A DNA stretch of 64,000 nt from Cerasicoccus sp. TK19100. GTDB taxonomy: Bacteria > Verrucomicrobiota > Verrucomicrobiia > Opitutales > Cerasicoccaceae. The notes under the pieces are model-generated. The model worked only from the letters and a program-made list of their open reading frames with translations. It was not told where the DNA came from and did no database searches. Location: assembly GCF_027257155.1 (NCBI RefSeq), contig NZ_JAPWDU010000009.1:62001-126000 (forward strand), given 5' to 3'. The number at the start of each line of letters is the position of its first letter. The stretch's first letter is position 1. The translations under genes were made by a program, and so were the position numbers. Shown one piece after another: positions 44,529 through 53,639 of the stretch.

Positions 44529-47500
44529 ATGGCTGAGCCCTGGCAAATCGCTGCGGACACCGGCGGCACTTTTACTGACTTGATTGGTGTGGACCCACGT
44601 GGGCGTCCGCATCGCGCCAAGGTGCTTAGTAACGCCAGTTTGCGGGCTATGGTGGCGGGTAAGTTCGGCGGTGGGTGGGTGCACCTGGAGTCGAGCTGGA
44701 GCTTTCCGGATCGCTTTTTCTGCGGCTTTTATGCGACGTTTCCCGGCGGCGAGTCCTTTCGTGTTATGGAATACCGTGCGCGCGATAAGGCGATGCTTCT
44801 TGAGTCTCGTGGTCCCTTGCCGCCGGGCAGCTTGATCGAGCTGTCGACCGGCGAGGAGGCTCCGATCCTTGGCGCGCGGGTCTTGACGCGGACGCCGGGT
44901 GATGAGCCGCTGCCGCCGATCGAGCTGCGTCTGGGCACAACGCGAGGCACCAATGCCTTGCTCGAACGCAAGGGTGCGCGCACTGCGTTTTTCGTGACGC
45001 GCGGCTTTGCGGATTTATTGACGATTGGCGATCAGCGCCGCCCGGATTTGTTTGCGCTCGATATTCGCCGGCCCAAGCCGCTGCCGTGCGAGGTGGTCGA
45101 AGTGGAGGGCCGACTCGATGCCGAGGGTGTTGAGATCGAGCCGCTGAACATGGGCCAAGCTTTGTGGGACAAAGTAAACGCCGCGCGTTCGGCGGGTTGC
45201 CAAGTCGCTGCTATTGCGCTGCTGCATAGCTATCAAAACCCGGCGCACGAGCAGGCGCTGGGAAACTTTTTGCGCGAAGCTGGCTTCGAGGTGGTGACGC
45301 TTTCGTCGGAACTGGCCCCATTCATCAAGCTGCTGCCCCGTGCGCAAACGGCGGTGGTCGACGCCTACTTGAGCCCGATCATGAACAGCTACTTGAATCA
45401 GGTGCAGGGTTCGCTGGGCAATGGCCGACTGCGCATCATGACGAGTGCTGGTGGGCTTTCCGCGCGGGAGGATTTTCGCGCGAAAGATTCGCTGCTGAGC
45501 GGACCCGCCGGTGGGGTAGTCGGGGCGGTGGCCGCTGGGAAGCAGGCTGGCTTTTCGCGGGTGATCGCGTTCGACATGGGCGGCACGAGCACGGACGTTT
45601 CACGCAGTGAGGGCGCGTTCGATTATCGCTCGTCGCACACGGTGGGCGATGCGTCAATCCTCGCACCTGCGTTAAAAATTGAAACCGTCGCCGCCGGGGG
45701 AGGATCTATCTGTGGTTGGGATGGGCGCAAATTATTTGTCGGGCCGGACAGCGCGGGCGCGCATCCGGGGCCCGCTTGTTATGGTGCCGGTGGCCCGCTC
45801 ACGGTGACCGATGTCAACCTACTGCTCGGTCGGGTGCTGCCCGCCGCGTTTAGCATCCCGGTTTATCCGGATAAAGCCGCCCGGGCGGCGGAAGAAATCG
45901 CACGTGAAGTTGGCATTGAGCGCGACGAGTTGTTGCAGGGCTTTTTGCGGATTGCGAACGAGCGCATGGCGGCGGCGATTGAAACTATCTCCGTGCGCGA
46001 GGGCTATAACCCGCAGGACTATGCACTCGTGGCCTTTGGTGGAGCCGGTGGCATGCATGCTTGCGCAATCGCGGACGAGCTGAATATCGACACCGTGCTT
46101 TTCCCGCCTCATGCCGGGGTGCTGAGCGCTTATGGCATCCAGCAGGCGGTGGTCGAGCGCATTGGCCAGCGCCAGATCATGCAGCCGCTGTCTGCCGTTA
46201 CGGGGAGCATCGAAACCTGGCTCGAAGATATCGCGACGGAGTTGCGCGCCGCGATGCAACAAGAAGGCATGACCGGTGCGGATCTGGTTGTTCGGCATCG
46301 CCGTGTAGCCTTGCGGTTAGCGGGGCAGGAGTCATCGATCACGATCGATTACGCCAACGATTTGGCCGACGCATATCAGCGTGAGTATGAATCGGTTTTT
46401 GGTTATTTCCCGGAAGGCCGAGAAGTCGAGGTCGTTGGGTTGGAAGTCGCTGTCTCGACGAAGCCCCCCGCGCTGGATGAGGAAACGTTTGCCGCAGAGC
46501 CCACTGTATTGTGTTCGCAAGGTGCGGATATATCAACTTGGTCGCGTGGGGAAATTCCCGTCGGCGCACTCGTTCGCGGGCCGGCAATTGTGCATGATGA
46601 TACCTGCACGCTTTTCATTGAGGCCAACTGGAGTGCGGTGATGGGCACGCATGGTACGCTGCGCCTTTTGCGTGAGGGCGAGCGTTCGCGGGACGAAGCG
46701 CTCAATGAATCCATCGCCCGCGAGCTGTTTACGAATCGCTTTCGGCAAGTAGTCGATGAGATGGGCGTGCAGTTGGAGCGGACCGCGGTGTCGACCAATG
46801 TGAAGGAGCGCCTCGACTTTTCCTGTGCGCTGCTCGATGCGCAAGGGCGGCTGATCGCAAACGCACCGCACATCCCCGTCCATTTGGGCGCGCTTGGTAT
46901 GTGCGTGCGGACGGTGGCGCAACATATGGAGATGTTGCCGGGCGATGTTGTGGTGACGAATCATCCGGGCTTTGGCGGCTCGCATTTGCCGGACGTCACG
47001 GTGATCACGCCAGTCTTTGTCGACGGCAAGTTGATCGCCTACGTTGCTAATCGTGCGCATCACGCGGAGCTTGGCGGGATTCGCCCGGGATCAATGCCAC
47101 CCAATGCCACGTGTCTGGCGGAAGAGGGGGTGGTGATTCCGCCTACGAAAATTTTTGAAGCCGGTGATAATTGCCTATGCCGCTTGGAGGCGATGTTGCG
47201 CGAGTCGCCTTATCCATCGCGTGCGGTTGCGGATAATCTCGCGGATATCAATGCACAGTTGGCCGCCAATCGTCGTGGAGGAACGCAACTGCTGGCGATG
47301 ATCGCCGACTACGGTACCGACGCCGTTGCGCACTACATGCAGGCGCTGTTGGATTTCTCCGAGCAAGCTTTGCGGGACCAATTGAAGGCGCTTCCGTCGG
47401 GGGTACTTTCATCGGTTTCTACCTTGGATGATGGTGCAGAGATTAATGTGTCGATGGAAGTCGCCGATGGTCGCATCCGGGTGGATTTTGCAAACACCAC

Positions 47501-48233
47501 GCTCCGCCATGAGGGGAATTTGAACGCAACGCCGGCCATTGTCACCAGCGCGTTGATTTACGTGATGCGTTTGTTGGTGAGAGAAGATATACCGCTCAAT
47601 GAAGGTTTGTTCGCTCCGCTGGACTTGCATTTGCCAAGGTGCTTTTTGAACCCGGAGTTTCCGCAAGATTCGCGTGAAGCACCCGCCGTTGTGGGGGGTA
47701 ACGTGGAGACGAGTCAACGTGTGGTGGAGTGCTGTTTGCGGGCATTGGGCGTGGTAGCCGACAGCCAGAGCACGATGAACAATTTTATCTTCGGCAACGA
47801 TGCAGTCAGCTACTACGAAACGATTGGTGGAGGCGCGGGCGCGGGTGATGGCTTTGACGGATGCTCGGGAGTCCACACGCACATGACCAATACCGCGATC
47901 ACCGATCCGGAAATATTTGAGCGACGTTACCCGATGCGCTTGTGGCGTTTCGGTTTACGTGAGCGTTCTGGCGGTGCCGGATATTGGCGCGGTGGAGACG
48001 GCCTCGTGCGTGAGGTGGAGTTTTTGGCACCAATGTCGGTGTCGTTGTTAACGCAGCATCGCGAGCGCGGCCCGATGGGTGCCAAGGGCGGCGGAGATGG
48101 CATGCCTGGCGAGCAGAAGCGGATTCTGCCCGGTGGCAATTATGAATTCCTTGCGTCATGTGTGGATTATGAGGCGCAGCCAGGCGAGCGGCTTTGTATT
48201 GAAACACCGGGCGGAGGCGGTTACGGAGTCTGA
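44529..48233 (+). CDS. 5-oxoprolinase / hydantoinase A-B fusion
   Basis: This 1234-residue single-chain member of the OPLAH family couples ATP hydrolysis to the opening of 5-oxoproline to glutamate. The N-terminal HyuA-like actin-fold part contains AADTGGTFTDLIG, RLGTTRGTNALLERKGA, MGGTSTDVSR and GGAGGMHA. The C-terminal HyuB-like part, from about residue 720, contains NPGFGGSHLPDV-like HPGFGGSHLPDVT and ends GGGGYG. The ATG at 44529 is favoured over the upstream TTG. The HDAC-family gene starts the base after its stop, indicating a shared transcript. Confidence 0.9.
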   Translation: MAEPWQIAADTGGTFTDLIGVDPRGRPHRAKVLSNASLRAMVAGKFGGGWVHLESSWSFPDRFFCGFYATFPGGESFRVMEYRARDKAMLLESRGPLPPGSLIELSTGEEAPILGARVLTRTPGDEPLPPIELRLGTTRGTNALLERKGARTAFFVTRGFADLLTIGDQRRPDLFALDIRRPKPLPCEVVEVEGRLDAEGVEIEPLNMGQALWDKVNAARSAGCQVAAIALLHSYQNPAHEQALGNFLREAGFEVVTLSSELAPFIKLLPRAQTAVVDAYLSPIMNSYLNQVQGSLGNGRLRIMTSAGGLSAREDFRAKDSLLSGPAGGVVGAVAAGKQAGFSRVIAFDMGGTSTDVSRSEGAFDYRSSHTVGDASILAPALKIETVAAGGGSICGWDGRKLFVGPDSAGAHPGPACYGAGGPLTVTDVNLLLGRVLPAAFSIPVYPDKAARAAEEIAREVGIERDELLQGFLRIANERMAAAIETISVREGYNPQDYALVAFGGAGGMHACAIADELNIDTVLFPPHAGVLSAYGIQQAVVERIGQRQIMQPLSAVTGSIETWLEDIATELRAAMQQEGMTGADLVVRHRRVALRLAGQESSITIDYANDLADAYQREYESVFGYFPEGREVEVVGLEVAVSTKPPALDEETFAAEPTVLCSQGADISTWSRGEIPVGALVRGPAIVHDDTCTLFIEANWSAVMGTHGTLRLLREGERSRDEALNESIARELFTNRFRQVVDEMGVQLERTAVSTNVKERLDFSCALLDAQGRLIANAPHIPVHLGALGMCVRTVAQHMEMLPGDVVVTNHPGFGGSHLPDVTVITPVFVDGKLIAYVANRAHHAELGGIRPGSMPPNATCLAEEGVVIPPTKIFEAGDNCLCRLEAMLRESPYPSRAVADNLADINAQLAANRRGGTQLLAMIADYGTDAVAHYMQALLDFSEQALRDQLKALPSGVLSSVSTLDDGAEINVSMEVADGRIRVDFANTTLRHEGNLNATPAIVTSALIYVMRLLVREDIPLNEGLFAPLDLHLPRCFLNPEFPQDSREAPAVVGGNVETSQRVVECCLRALGVVADSQSTMNNFIFGNDAVSYYETIGGGAGAGDGFDGCSGVHTHMTNTAITDPEIFERRYPMRLWRFGLRERSGGAGYWRGGDGLVREVEFLAPMSVSLLTQHRERGPMGAKGGGDGMPGEQKRILPGGNYEFLASCVDYEAQPGERLCIETPGGGGYGV
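45160..45174. repeat. CTTTG-N5-CAAAG palindrome, copy 3
   Basis: CTTTGTGGGACAAAG lies in the 5-oxoprolinase gene and is followed by TAAA. Confidence 0.8.
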
Positions 48234-49178
48234 ATGAAAACCGCGATTATCTATCACCCCGATTGTGCGCTGCACGATACTGGTGGTTATCATCCGGAGC
48301 GGCCCGAGCGTACGCAGGCCATCGAAAAAGCGTTGCGGGATAATTTTGCGGACAAGGATATTTACTGGCTGAAGGCAACGCCAGCGGAACTCTCACGCAT
48401 CGAGCAAATCCACGACCAGGGCTACGTGCGCAAAGTTGAGGAAGCATGCTTGAGAGGAGCGGATCAACTGGACCATGGCGATACGCATGTCTGTGTGGAT
48501 TCATTTGCGGTCGCGCGCCTGTCGGCCGGTGGCGCGATGCTTGCGGTAGACGAAGTGATGCAAGGCAAGGCGCGTAATGCGTTCAGCATCATGCGGCCGC
48601 CCGGGCACCACGCAGAGCATGCGCAGGCAATGGGCTTTTGTTTGTTTAATAACGTCGCGGTGGCGGCGCGCTATGCGCAGCAGCAATACGCGTTAAAGCG
48701 CGTGGCGATTATCGATATCGACGTGCATCATGGCAATGGCACGCAGCACGCGTTCTATAAAGATGGCACGGTTCACTTCACGAGTTTTCATCAGTACCCT
48801 TTCTATCCGGGGACAGGCTCGCGCAGTGAGACCGGTGAAGGCGAGGGCGTGGGCTCTACCTTGAATATCCCTCTCGTCGCCGGCGCGGAATATGAAGAGT
48901 ATCAGTTGGCCTGGGATGCTGAAGTGGAGCCGGCGTTAAAGGCATTTCAGCCGGAGCTGGTTCTTATCTCCGCAGGCTTCGATGCGCACCAGGATGATCC
49001 GTTGGCAAACATGCGTTTGCGCGATGAAGACTTTTACAAACTTACCCGGTTAATCAAAAACTTTGCGGCGCAAAGTTGTGCTGGGCGATTGGTTTCGGTG
49101 CTTGAGGGAGGCTATAATTTGGACGCGTTAGCACGGTCAACCGTGGAGCACGTGCAGTCGCTTTGCGATGGAGAGTAA
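48234..49178 (+). CDS. Histone deacetylase family protein
   Basis: This 314-residue protein has the arginase/HDAC fold. The active site is intact: GHHAEHAQAMGFCLFNN, the zinc site DIDVHHGNGTQ, and SAGFDAHQDDPL. Bacterial relatives include acetoin utilisation protein and acetylpolyamine amidohydrolases, so substrates may be acetyl-lysine proteins, acetylpolyamines or small amides. The ATG directly follows the stop of 5-oxoprolinase. A lysine-rich histone-like gene lies 440 bases downstream, making protein deacetylation an attractive but unproven idea. Confidence 0.93.
   Translation: MKTAIIYHPDCALHDTGGYHPERPERTQAIEKALRDNFADKDIYWLKATPAELSRIEQIHDQGYVRKVEEACLRGADQLDHGDTHVCVDSFAVARLSAGGAMLAVDEVMQGKARNAFSIMRPPGHHAEHAQAMGFCLFNNVAVAARYAQQQYALKRVAIIDIDVHHGNGTQHAFYKDGTVHFTSFHQYPFYPGTGSRSETGEGEGVGSTLNIPLVAGAEYEEYQLAWDAEVEPALKAFQPELVLISAGFDAHQDDPLANMRLRDEDFYKLTRLIKNFAAQSCAGRLVSVLEGGYNLDALARSTVEHVQSLCDGE
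49061..49075. repeat. CTTTG-N5-CAAAG palindrome, copy 4
   Basis: CTTTGCGGCGCAAAG lies in the HDAC-family gene. Confidence 0.8.
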
Positions 49179-49620
49179 GCGCGTTTTGGGCGCAAACTTT
49201 GCGTGGCAAAGTAACATGTTGGTGATGGTTAGGTAACTTTATGATTGATATTTAGTCACCGACTTGCTAACTACCCCATTAACTACGGGGTTTTAAGCCT
49301 TTGTCGTCAGCAAGTAGTGACTCAAATTTGCTTACATCACGCACCGATTATTCGGAAATTAGGATTCTGCTTAACGCAAAGTCCGAAGGGGATTGCCTCC
49401 CGTAATGCTAGCAAGTGCGGCCCAACTTCTCCTGACTTTTATCTCGCTTGCGCACATTACCCAACTGTGTCTGTGCGCACTTACTTTAACGAGCAGATGG
49501 CGCAAGTCGTGGCTGGCCTGAAGCTCAGTATGTTTTCTCTTCACCATCGATCGTGTGGCAATGCTTGCTGTGCGTAGATGATGTAGAGGCGCTACAAACC
49601 AAGAAAAGGACTAACCTGAT
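49179..49620. other. Intergenic region of 442 bases
   Basis: This is the gap between the HDAC-family gene and the histone-like gene. It contains a CTTTG-N5-CAAAG palindrome at 49197-49211 and a weak hairpin with ACCCC/GGGGT at about 49273-49291 followed by T residues. A 110-codon frame at 49245-49577 has no recognisable content. It must also hold the histone-like gene promoter. Confidence 0.55.
49197..49211. repeat. CTTTG-N5-CAAAG palindrome, copy 5
   Basis: CTTTGCGTGGCAAAG is intergenic after the HDAC-family gene and followed by TAAC. Confidence 0.8.
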
Positions 49621-50010
49621 ATGGCTACGAAAAAGAAAACAACTAAAGTAGTGAAAAAGGCCGCCACCAAGAAGGCTGCCAAGAAGCCAGCCGCCAAGAA
49701 GGCGGTTGTTAAGAAAAAGGTCGCTGCCAAGAAGGCCGTGAAAAAAGTCGCTGCCAAGAAGGCGGTAAAGAAGGCTGCTAAGAAAGCGGTCAAGAAGGCA
49801 TCCGCAAAAAAGGCTGCGGCCAAGAAAGCCGTGAAAAAGGCAGCCAAGAAGGCGGTTAAAAAAGCCGTTAAGAAGAAGGTCGCTAAAAAGGCCGTCAAGA
49901 AGGCTGCGGCAAAGAAGGCCGTGAAAAAGGCACCGGCGAAGAAAGCCGCCGTGAAGAAGGCACCCGTCAAAAAAGCGAAGAAGCCCAAAAAAGCGAAAAA
50001 GAAGAAATAA
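49621..50010 (+). CDS. Histone H1-like lysine/alanine-rich protein
   Basis: This 129-residue protein is composed almost only of Lys, Ala, Val and Pro in repeated KKA and KKAVKK units. It resembles the C-terminal tail of eukaryotic H1 and chlamydial Hc-type proteins. It probably binds and condenses DNA. There is no globular domain. The preceding bases AAAAGGA provide a plausible ribosome site. An HDAC-family gene lies upstream on the same strand. Confidence 0.9.
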   Translation: MATKKKTTKVVKKAATKKAAKKPAAKKAVVKKKVAAKKAVKKVAAKKAVKKAAKKAVKKASAKKAAAKKAVKKAAKKAVKKAVKKKVAKKAVKKAAAKKAVKKAPAKKAAVKKAPVKKAKKPKKAKKKK

Positions 50011-50039
50011 GTCTTAATTCGTAGCCTCGCGAATTCCTT

Positions 50040-50131
50040 TCTCGTCCGGCCTTCAGGGGCCGGGCGCTGAAAAGGGTTGCTTTGCGGGGCCGGATGCTGA
50101 TGCTTGCTGGGTTTAATTAAATATCAAACCC
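50040..50131. terminator. Hairpins downstream of the histone-like gene
   Basis: A CCGGCC/GGCCGG hairpin lies near 50045-50062, and a second, GGGTTT/AAACCC at 50109-50131, ends 3 bases before the aminotransferase ATG. The first may terminate the histone-like transcript. The second could shield the start of the next gene. Confidence 0.4.
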
Positions 50132-50134
50132 GAA

Positions 50135-51325
50135 ATGCCAGCATCTGAATTAAAATTATCCCCTTGGGCCAGTAACATCTCGCCATCCCCGACGCTTGCG
50201 GTCGACGCTAAAGCCAAAGCGCTGAAAGCAGAAGGCAAGGACGTCTGTGGATTTGGAGCCGGTGAGCCGGATTTTGACACGCCAGAATTTATCAAACAGG
50301 CGTGCGAGGATTCCTTGCGCCGTGGTGATACCAAGTATGCGCCCGCAGCGGGCATCCCTAAGCTGCGTGCGGCAATCGCCGAAAAGTACATCAATGAAAA
50401 CGGTGTTGCTGGCGTAAAGTCTGAGCAGGTGGTCGTCAGCCCTGGTGGTAAGTTTTCCTGCTATTTGGCGATCCTCGCTGTCTGCGGTCCGGGTGACGAA
50501 GTGATTATCCCGGCACCATACTGGGTGAGTTACCCGGAAATGGTGAAACTGGCCGGCGCGACGCCCAAGGTGGTTTTTGCCGGCGATGACCAAGGCTTTA
50601 AAATCACCCCCGAGCAGCTCAAGGAGGCAATCACGCCCAAGACGAAACTGCTGGTGCTCAATAGCCCGTCAAACCCGACAGGCGCGCTATACTCCAAGGC
50701 CGAGATCGAGGCAATCATGGCCGTGGCGATCGAAGCCGGCATCTACGTGATGTCCGACGAGATTTACGAATACCTGCTCTATGATGGTGTGGAGTTTGTC
50801 TCGCCAGCGAGCCTGAGTGAAGAAGCCGCAGCGATCACGATTACGGTCTCCGGTTTTTCCAAGACCTTCTCGATGACGGGTTGGCGTTTGGGCACGCTGA
50901 TGGCACCGATGCCGGTGGCCAAGGCAGTGGCAAACTTGCAGAGCCAAACTTCGTCTAACGCCACGACCTTTGTGCAATATGGTGCCTTGGCCGCGATGGA
51001 AAATCCGGAGAAGGCAAAGTCGGCAATCGCAGAAATGCTCACCGTTTTTGACCGTCGTCGCTTAACCTTGCTCAATGGCCTGAACGCGATCGACGGCGTT
51101 CGCTGCGACCGGGCTCAAGGCGCGTTCTACCTGTTCCCGAACATTTCTTCCTATGGCCTGAACTCGACAGACTTCTCCGCGAAGCTGCTTGAGCAAGAGC
51201 TCGTCGCGGTTGTGCCGGGTGTCGCGTTTGGGGCCGATGACTACGTCCGCCTGTCTTACGCGACTTCGGACGAAGTCATCAGCAAAGGCTTGGAGCGACT
51301 CACGCGTTTCTGCGGCGCTCTATAG
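50135..51325 (+). CDS. Class I PLP-dependent aminotransferase (aspartate aminotransferase type)
   Basis: This 396-residue fold-type I aminotransferase resembles AspC/aminotransferase Ib. [14 protein letters not shown] near residue 42, [12 protein letters not shown] and the PLP Lys motif [15 protein letters not shown] are present. It transfers amino groups between aspartate or a similar amino acid and 2-oxoglutarate. The start ATG 50135 gives [14 protein letters not shown], which suits the family. A strong terminator follows. Confidence 0.92.
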   Translation: MPASELKLSPWASNISPSPTLAVDAKAKALKAEGKDVCGFGAGEPDFDTPEFIKQACEDSLRRGDTKYAPAAGIPKLRAAIAEKYINENGVAGVKSEQVVVSPGGKFSCYLAILAVCGPGDEVIIPAPYWVSYPEMVKLAGATPKVVFAGDDQGFKITPEQLKEAITPKTKLLVLNSPSNPTGALYSKAEIEAIMAVAIEAGIYVMSDEIYEYLLYDGVEFVSPASLSEEAAAITITVSGFSKTFSMTGWRLGTLMAPMPVAKAVANLQSQTSSNATTFVQYGALAAMENPEKAKSAIAEMLTVFDRRRLTLLNGLNAIDGVRCDRAQGAFYLFPNISSYGLNSTDFSAKLLEQELVAVVPGVAFGADDYVRLSYATSDEVISKGLERLTRFCGAL

Positions 51326-51349
51326 TTTCATAACAGATTTCATTGCGAA

Positions 51350-51379
51350 AGCGGGGGATGGTTCGTCCCCCGCTTTTTT
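51350..51379 (+). terminator. Intrinsic terminator after the aminotransferase gene
   Basis: GCGGGGGA (51351-51358) pairs perfectly with TCCCCCGC (51366-51373) across a 7-base loop, followed by six T. It is a classical rho-independent terminator. Confidence 0.9.
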
Positions 51380-51504
51380 GTTACGATTGTTGCCTGGGCA
51401 GATGTAACATTAAATTGCTTGGAATTTTTGATGATCCGAATGATCTAGTTTACGTGCGCGAAACATGACCGTTTCTTGTTTGTGACGCGCTCTCTTGCTA
51501 TATC

Positions 51505-51990
51505 ATGCCCATTGAGATCGAAAGAAAGTTCATTGCCGATAAGGAGAAACTTCCAGCGGCGAAAAAGAGCACCCGCCTTGAGCAGGGGTATATCGACCGC
51601 GACAAGGCGACGGTTCGTGTGCGAGTCAGTGGTGACGAGTGCTTCTTGACGATTAAGGGCGCTGTCTCCGGCAAGAGCCGTTTAGAGTACGAATACGCCA
51701 TTCCGCTGAACGAGGGGCGCGAGCTGATTCAGCTGCTTTGTGGCAAACCGGTCATTGAGAAAACGCGCCACTTGATCGACCACGGTGGACATACTTGGGA
51801 GGTGGATGTGTTCGATGGGGAGAACGCCGGTTTGGTGGTGGCTGAGGTGGAACTCGACGCCGAAGACGAGCGGGTGGATTTGCCTGATTGGGTTTCGCGC
51901 GAGGTGACTTCGGAGCGAAAGTATTCCAACGCCTCATTGGCCGAAAAGCCTTTTAGCGCCTGGACTGAGGAGGAGAGAGCGGGCTCATGA
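51505..51990 (+). CDS. CYTH-domain triphosphate tunnel protein
   Basis: This 161-residue CYTH-fold protein starts with the diagnostic EIERK motif in MPIEIERKFIADK. Alternating charged strands TVRVRVSGDECFLTIKG and LEYEYAIP line the metal-triphosphate tunnel. Such enzymes hydrolyse inorganic triphosphate or nucleoside triphosphates, or act as short polyphosphatases. It overlaps the next gene by 4 bases (ATGA). Confidence 0.9.
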   Translation: MPIEIERKFIADKEKLPAAKKSTRLEQGYIDRDKATVRVRVSGDECFLTIKGAVSGKSRLEYEYAIPLNEGRELIQLLCGKPVIEKTRHLIDHGGHTWEVDVFDGENAGLVVAEVELDAEDERVDLPDWVSREVTSERKYSNASLAEKPFSAWTEEERAGS

Positions 51991-53639
51991 AGACTTCTTC
52001 CGGATTTAGCATCCCGATGAGGCAGGAGGGTCGCAATCTGTTGCGCGATATCAAGACCAAGCTTTCCCTGCTCGGCGGTGGTAAGGAACGCCGTCGCTGG
52101 AGCATCCTGGATACCTTTGACTGGCGTTTGCTGTCAGCCGGCACGGTGCTGATGCGTGATCGCAAAGTGTTCGAACTGCACAATTGCGTGGGCGATGAAC
52201 TACTGGCACGTGAAGAATTTACAACCTCGCTTAAATCGCTTTACGGCGATGATTTTCCGAAGGGAACTTTGCATGACAAAGTAAGCGGCCCGATCTCGAT
52301 TCGCGCAGTAATGCCGCGTGCGGAATTTATTCGTGAGGTTGAGTGCTACCGCCTGGAAAATAAGGACGGCAAAACGACGGTGCGCCTGGAGATGGAAACG
52401 CTATCCCGACCAGTCCCAAGTGGTAAGCCCATGCCGTTTCAAAAGTTACTTCGCGTGGTCGCACTCAAAGGGTATGAACGTGATGCCGATGCGGCGTCGC
52501 GAACGATAGCTTCGCTCGGCTTGGAGGCGCATGCGGATACGCGCCACTATGCCTTTGCTGCGCTGGAGGCATCTGGCGTGACGCCGTTTGACTACACCTC
52601 GAAGATTAAGCAATCGTTGTCGCCGGAGTTGACTGCGCGCGAGGCGTGCCGGCAAATTCTGGCCGCTTCGCGCGATCAAATGGAGGCCAACATCAGTGGT
52701 ATGCTCGCGGATATCGACTCCGAGTTTCTGCACGACTTTCGCGTGGCACTGCGGCGGACGCGTTCCCTGCTGCAATTGGTGCGCGGAGTTTACCCGGAGG
52801 AACTGGTGGATAAGTTTAAGCTTGAGCTAGGGGCGGTGATGCGGGGCACCAATCGTCTGCGCGACTTGGATGTTTATTTGCTAGAGCAGGATGCTTACGC
52901 CAAGCTTTTACCAAAGGGGTTGCGCCCCGGCTTGGATTTGTTTTTCGCCGATCTGAAGACGGAACGCAAAGCAGCCTTTAAGAAATTTACCCGTGAGTTT
53001 CAGGGCGCTGGCGTAACCCGGAAGCTGAAGGCTTGGAACGCATTTTTGGAGAAGGGGGCGGCTCAAGCATACGAGGAATGTCCGACCGGTAATGCGCCAG
53101 TCAAGGTGTTGGCGAACCAGTTGCTGATGAAGCGCTTTAAGCGAATCATTAAAGACGGACGTAAAATCAGCAACGAAACGCCGGATGAAGCGGTGCACGA
53201 TTTGCGCATCCAGTTTAAAAAATTCCGCTACCTGCTGGAGTTTTTTAAATCGCTCTACGATGCCAAGGAACTGGATTTTCTCATCAAGCGATCGCGCAAA
53301 ATTCAGAATGTGCTCGGTGCATTTAACGATGTGTGCGTCCAGCAGGAGACGATCACGCATTACTTGACTGCGGTCGATTTGAAGCGCGCCGAGGCGGTTC
53401 AACTCTGTGCTTCGCTGGGCGCTCTGGTCGCCGAGCTTGAACGTAAGCGACTCGCCGAACGTAAGAAGTTCAAGGCGGCCTTTGCGACGCTAGATCATCC
53501 CAGTGTGCTTGCCGTTTCCGAGCATCTGTTTGCGCCAAGCATTGAGGCTCCGCGGGAAACCGAGTCGGTAACGCCAGTTAGCAAACCGTCAGCGAAGAAG
53601 AGAACCAGTAAGCGCGCACAGAAGAAACCAGCATCATGA
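51987..53639 (+). CDS. CYTH-like plus CHAD domain protein
   Basis: This protein has 550 residues. Residues 1-190 look like a degenerate CYTH half (LDTFDWRLLSAGTVLMRD); the EIERK signature is absent. Residues about 205-520 form two CHAD repeats, with the first HDFRVALRRTRS at 249-260 and a second VHDLRIQFKKFRYLLEFF near 401-418. CHAD helices carry conserved His/Arg/Lys and bind polyphosphate granules. The C-terminus is a basic Lys/Ala/Arg tail. It starts in the ATGA overlap with the CYTH gene and ends in an ATGA overlap with the ParA gene. Confidence 0.88.
   Translation: MKTSSGFSIPMRQEGRNLLRDIKTKLSLLGGGKERRRWSILDTFDWRLLSAGTVLMRDRKVFELHNCVGDELLAREEFTTSLKSLYGDDFPKGTLHDKVSGPISIRAVMPRAEFIREVECYRLENKDGKTTVRLEMETLSRPVPSGKPMPFQKLLRVVALKGYERDADAASRTIASLGLEAHADTRHYAFAALEASGVTPFDYTSKIKQSLSPELTAREACRQILAASRDQMEANISGMLADIDSEFLHDFRVALRRTRSLLQLVRGVYPEELVDKFKLELGAVMRGTNRLRDLDVYLLEQDAYAKLLPKGLRPGLDLFFADLKTERKAAFKKFTREFQGAGVTRKLKAWNAFLEKGAAQAYEECPTGNAPVKVLANQLLMKRFKRIIKDGRKISNETPDEAVHDLRIQFKKFRYLLEFFKSLYDAKELDFLIKRSRKIQNVLGAFNDVCVQQETITHYLTAVDLKRAEAVQLCASLGALVAELERKRLAERKKFKAAFATLDHPSVLAVSEHLFAPSIEAPRETESVTPVSKPSAKKRTSKRAQKKPAS
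52267..52281. repeat. CTTTG-N5-CAAAG palindrome, copy 6
   Basis: CTTTGCATGACAAAG lies in the CYTH-CHAD gene and is followed by TAAG. Confidence 0.8.

Noticed and set aside
49245-49577. 110-codon plus-strand frame between the HDAC-family and histone-like genes
   Set aside because: No recognisable motif, no clear ribosome site, and residue composition like random translation. It may be a chance frame.
49621-50010. Simple low-complexity frame misread as a gene
   Set aside because: The frame has a plausible ribosome site and keeps a Lys/Ala pattern with synonymous codon variation, typical of real H1-like genes.
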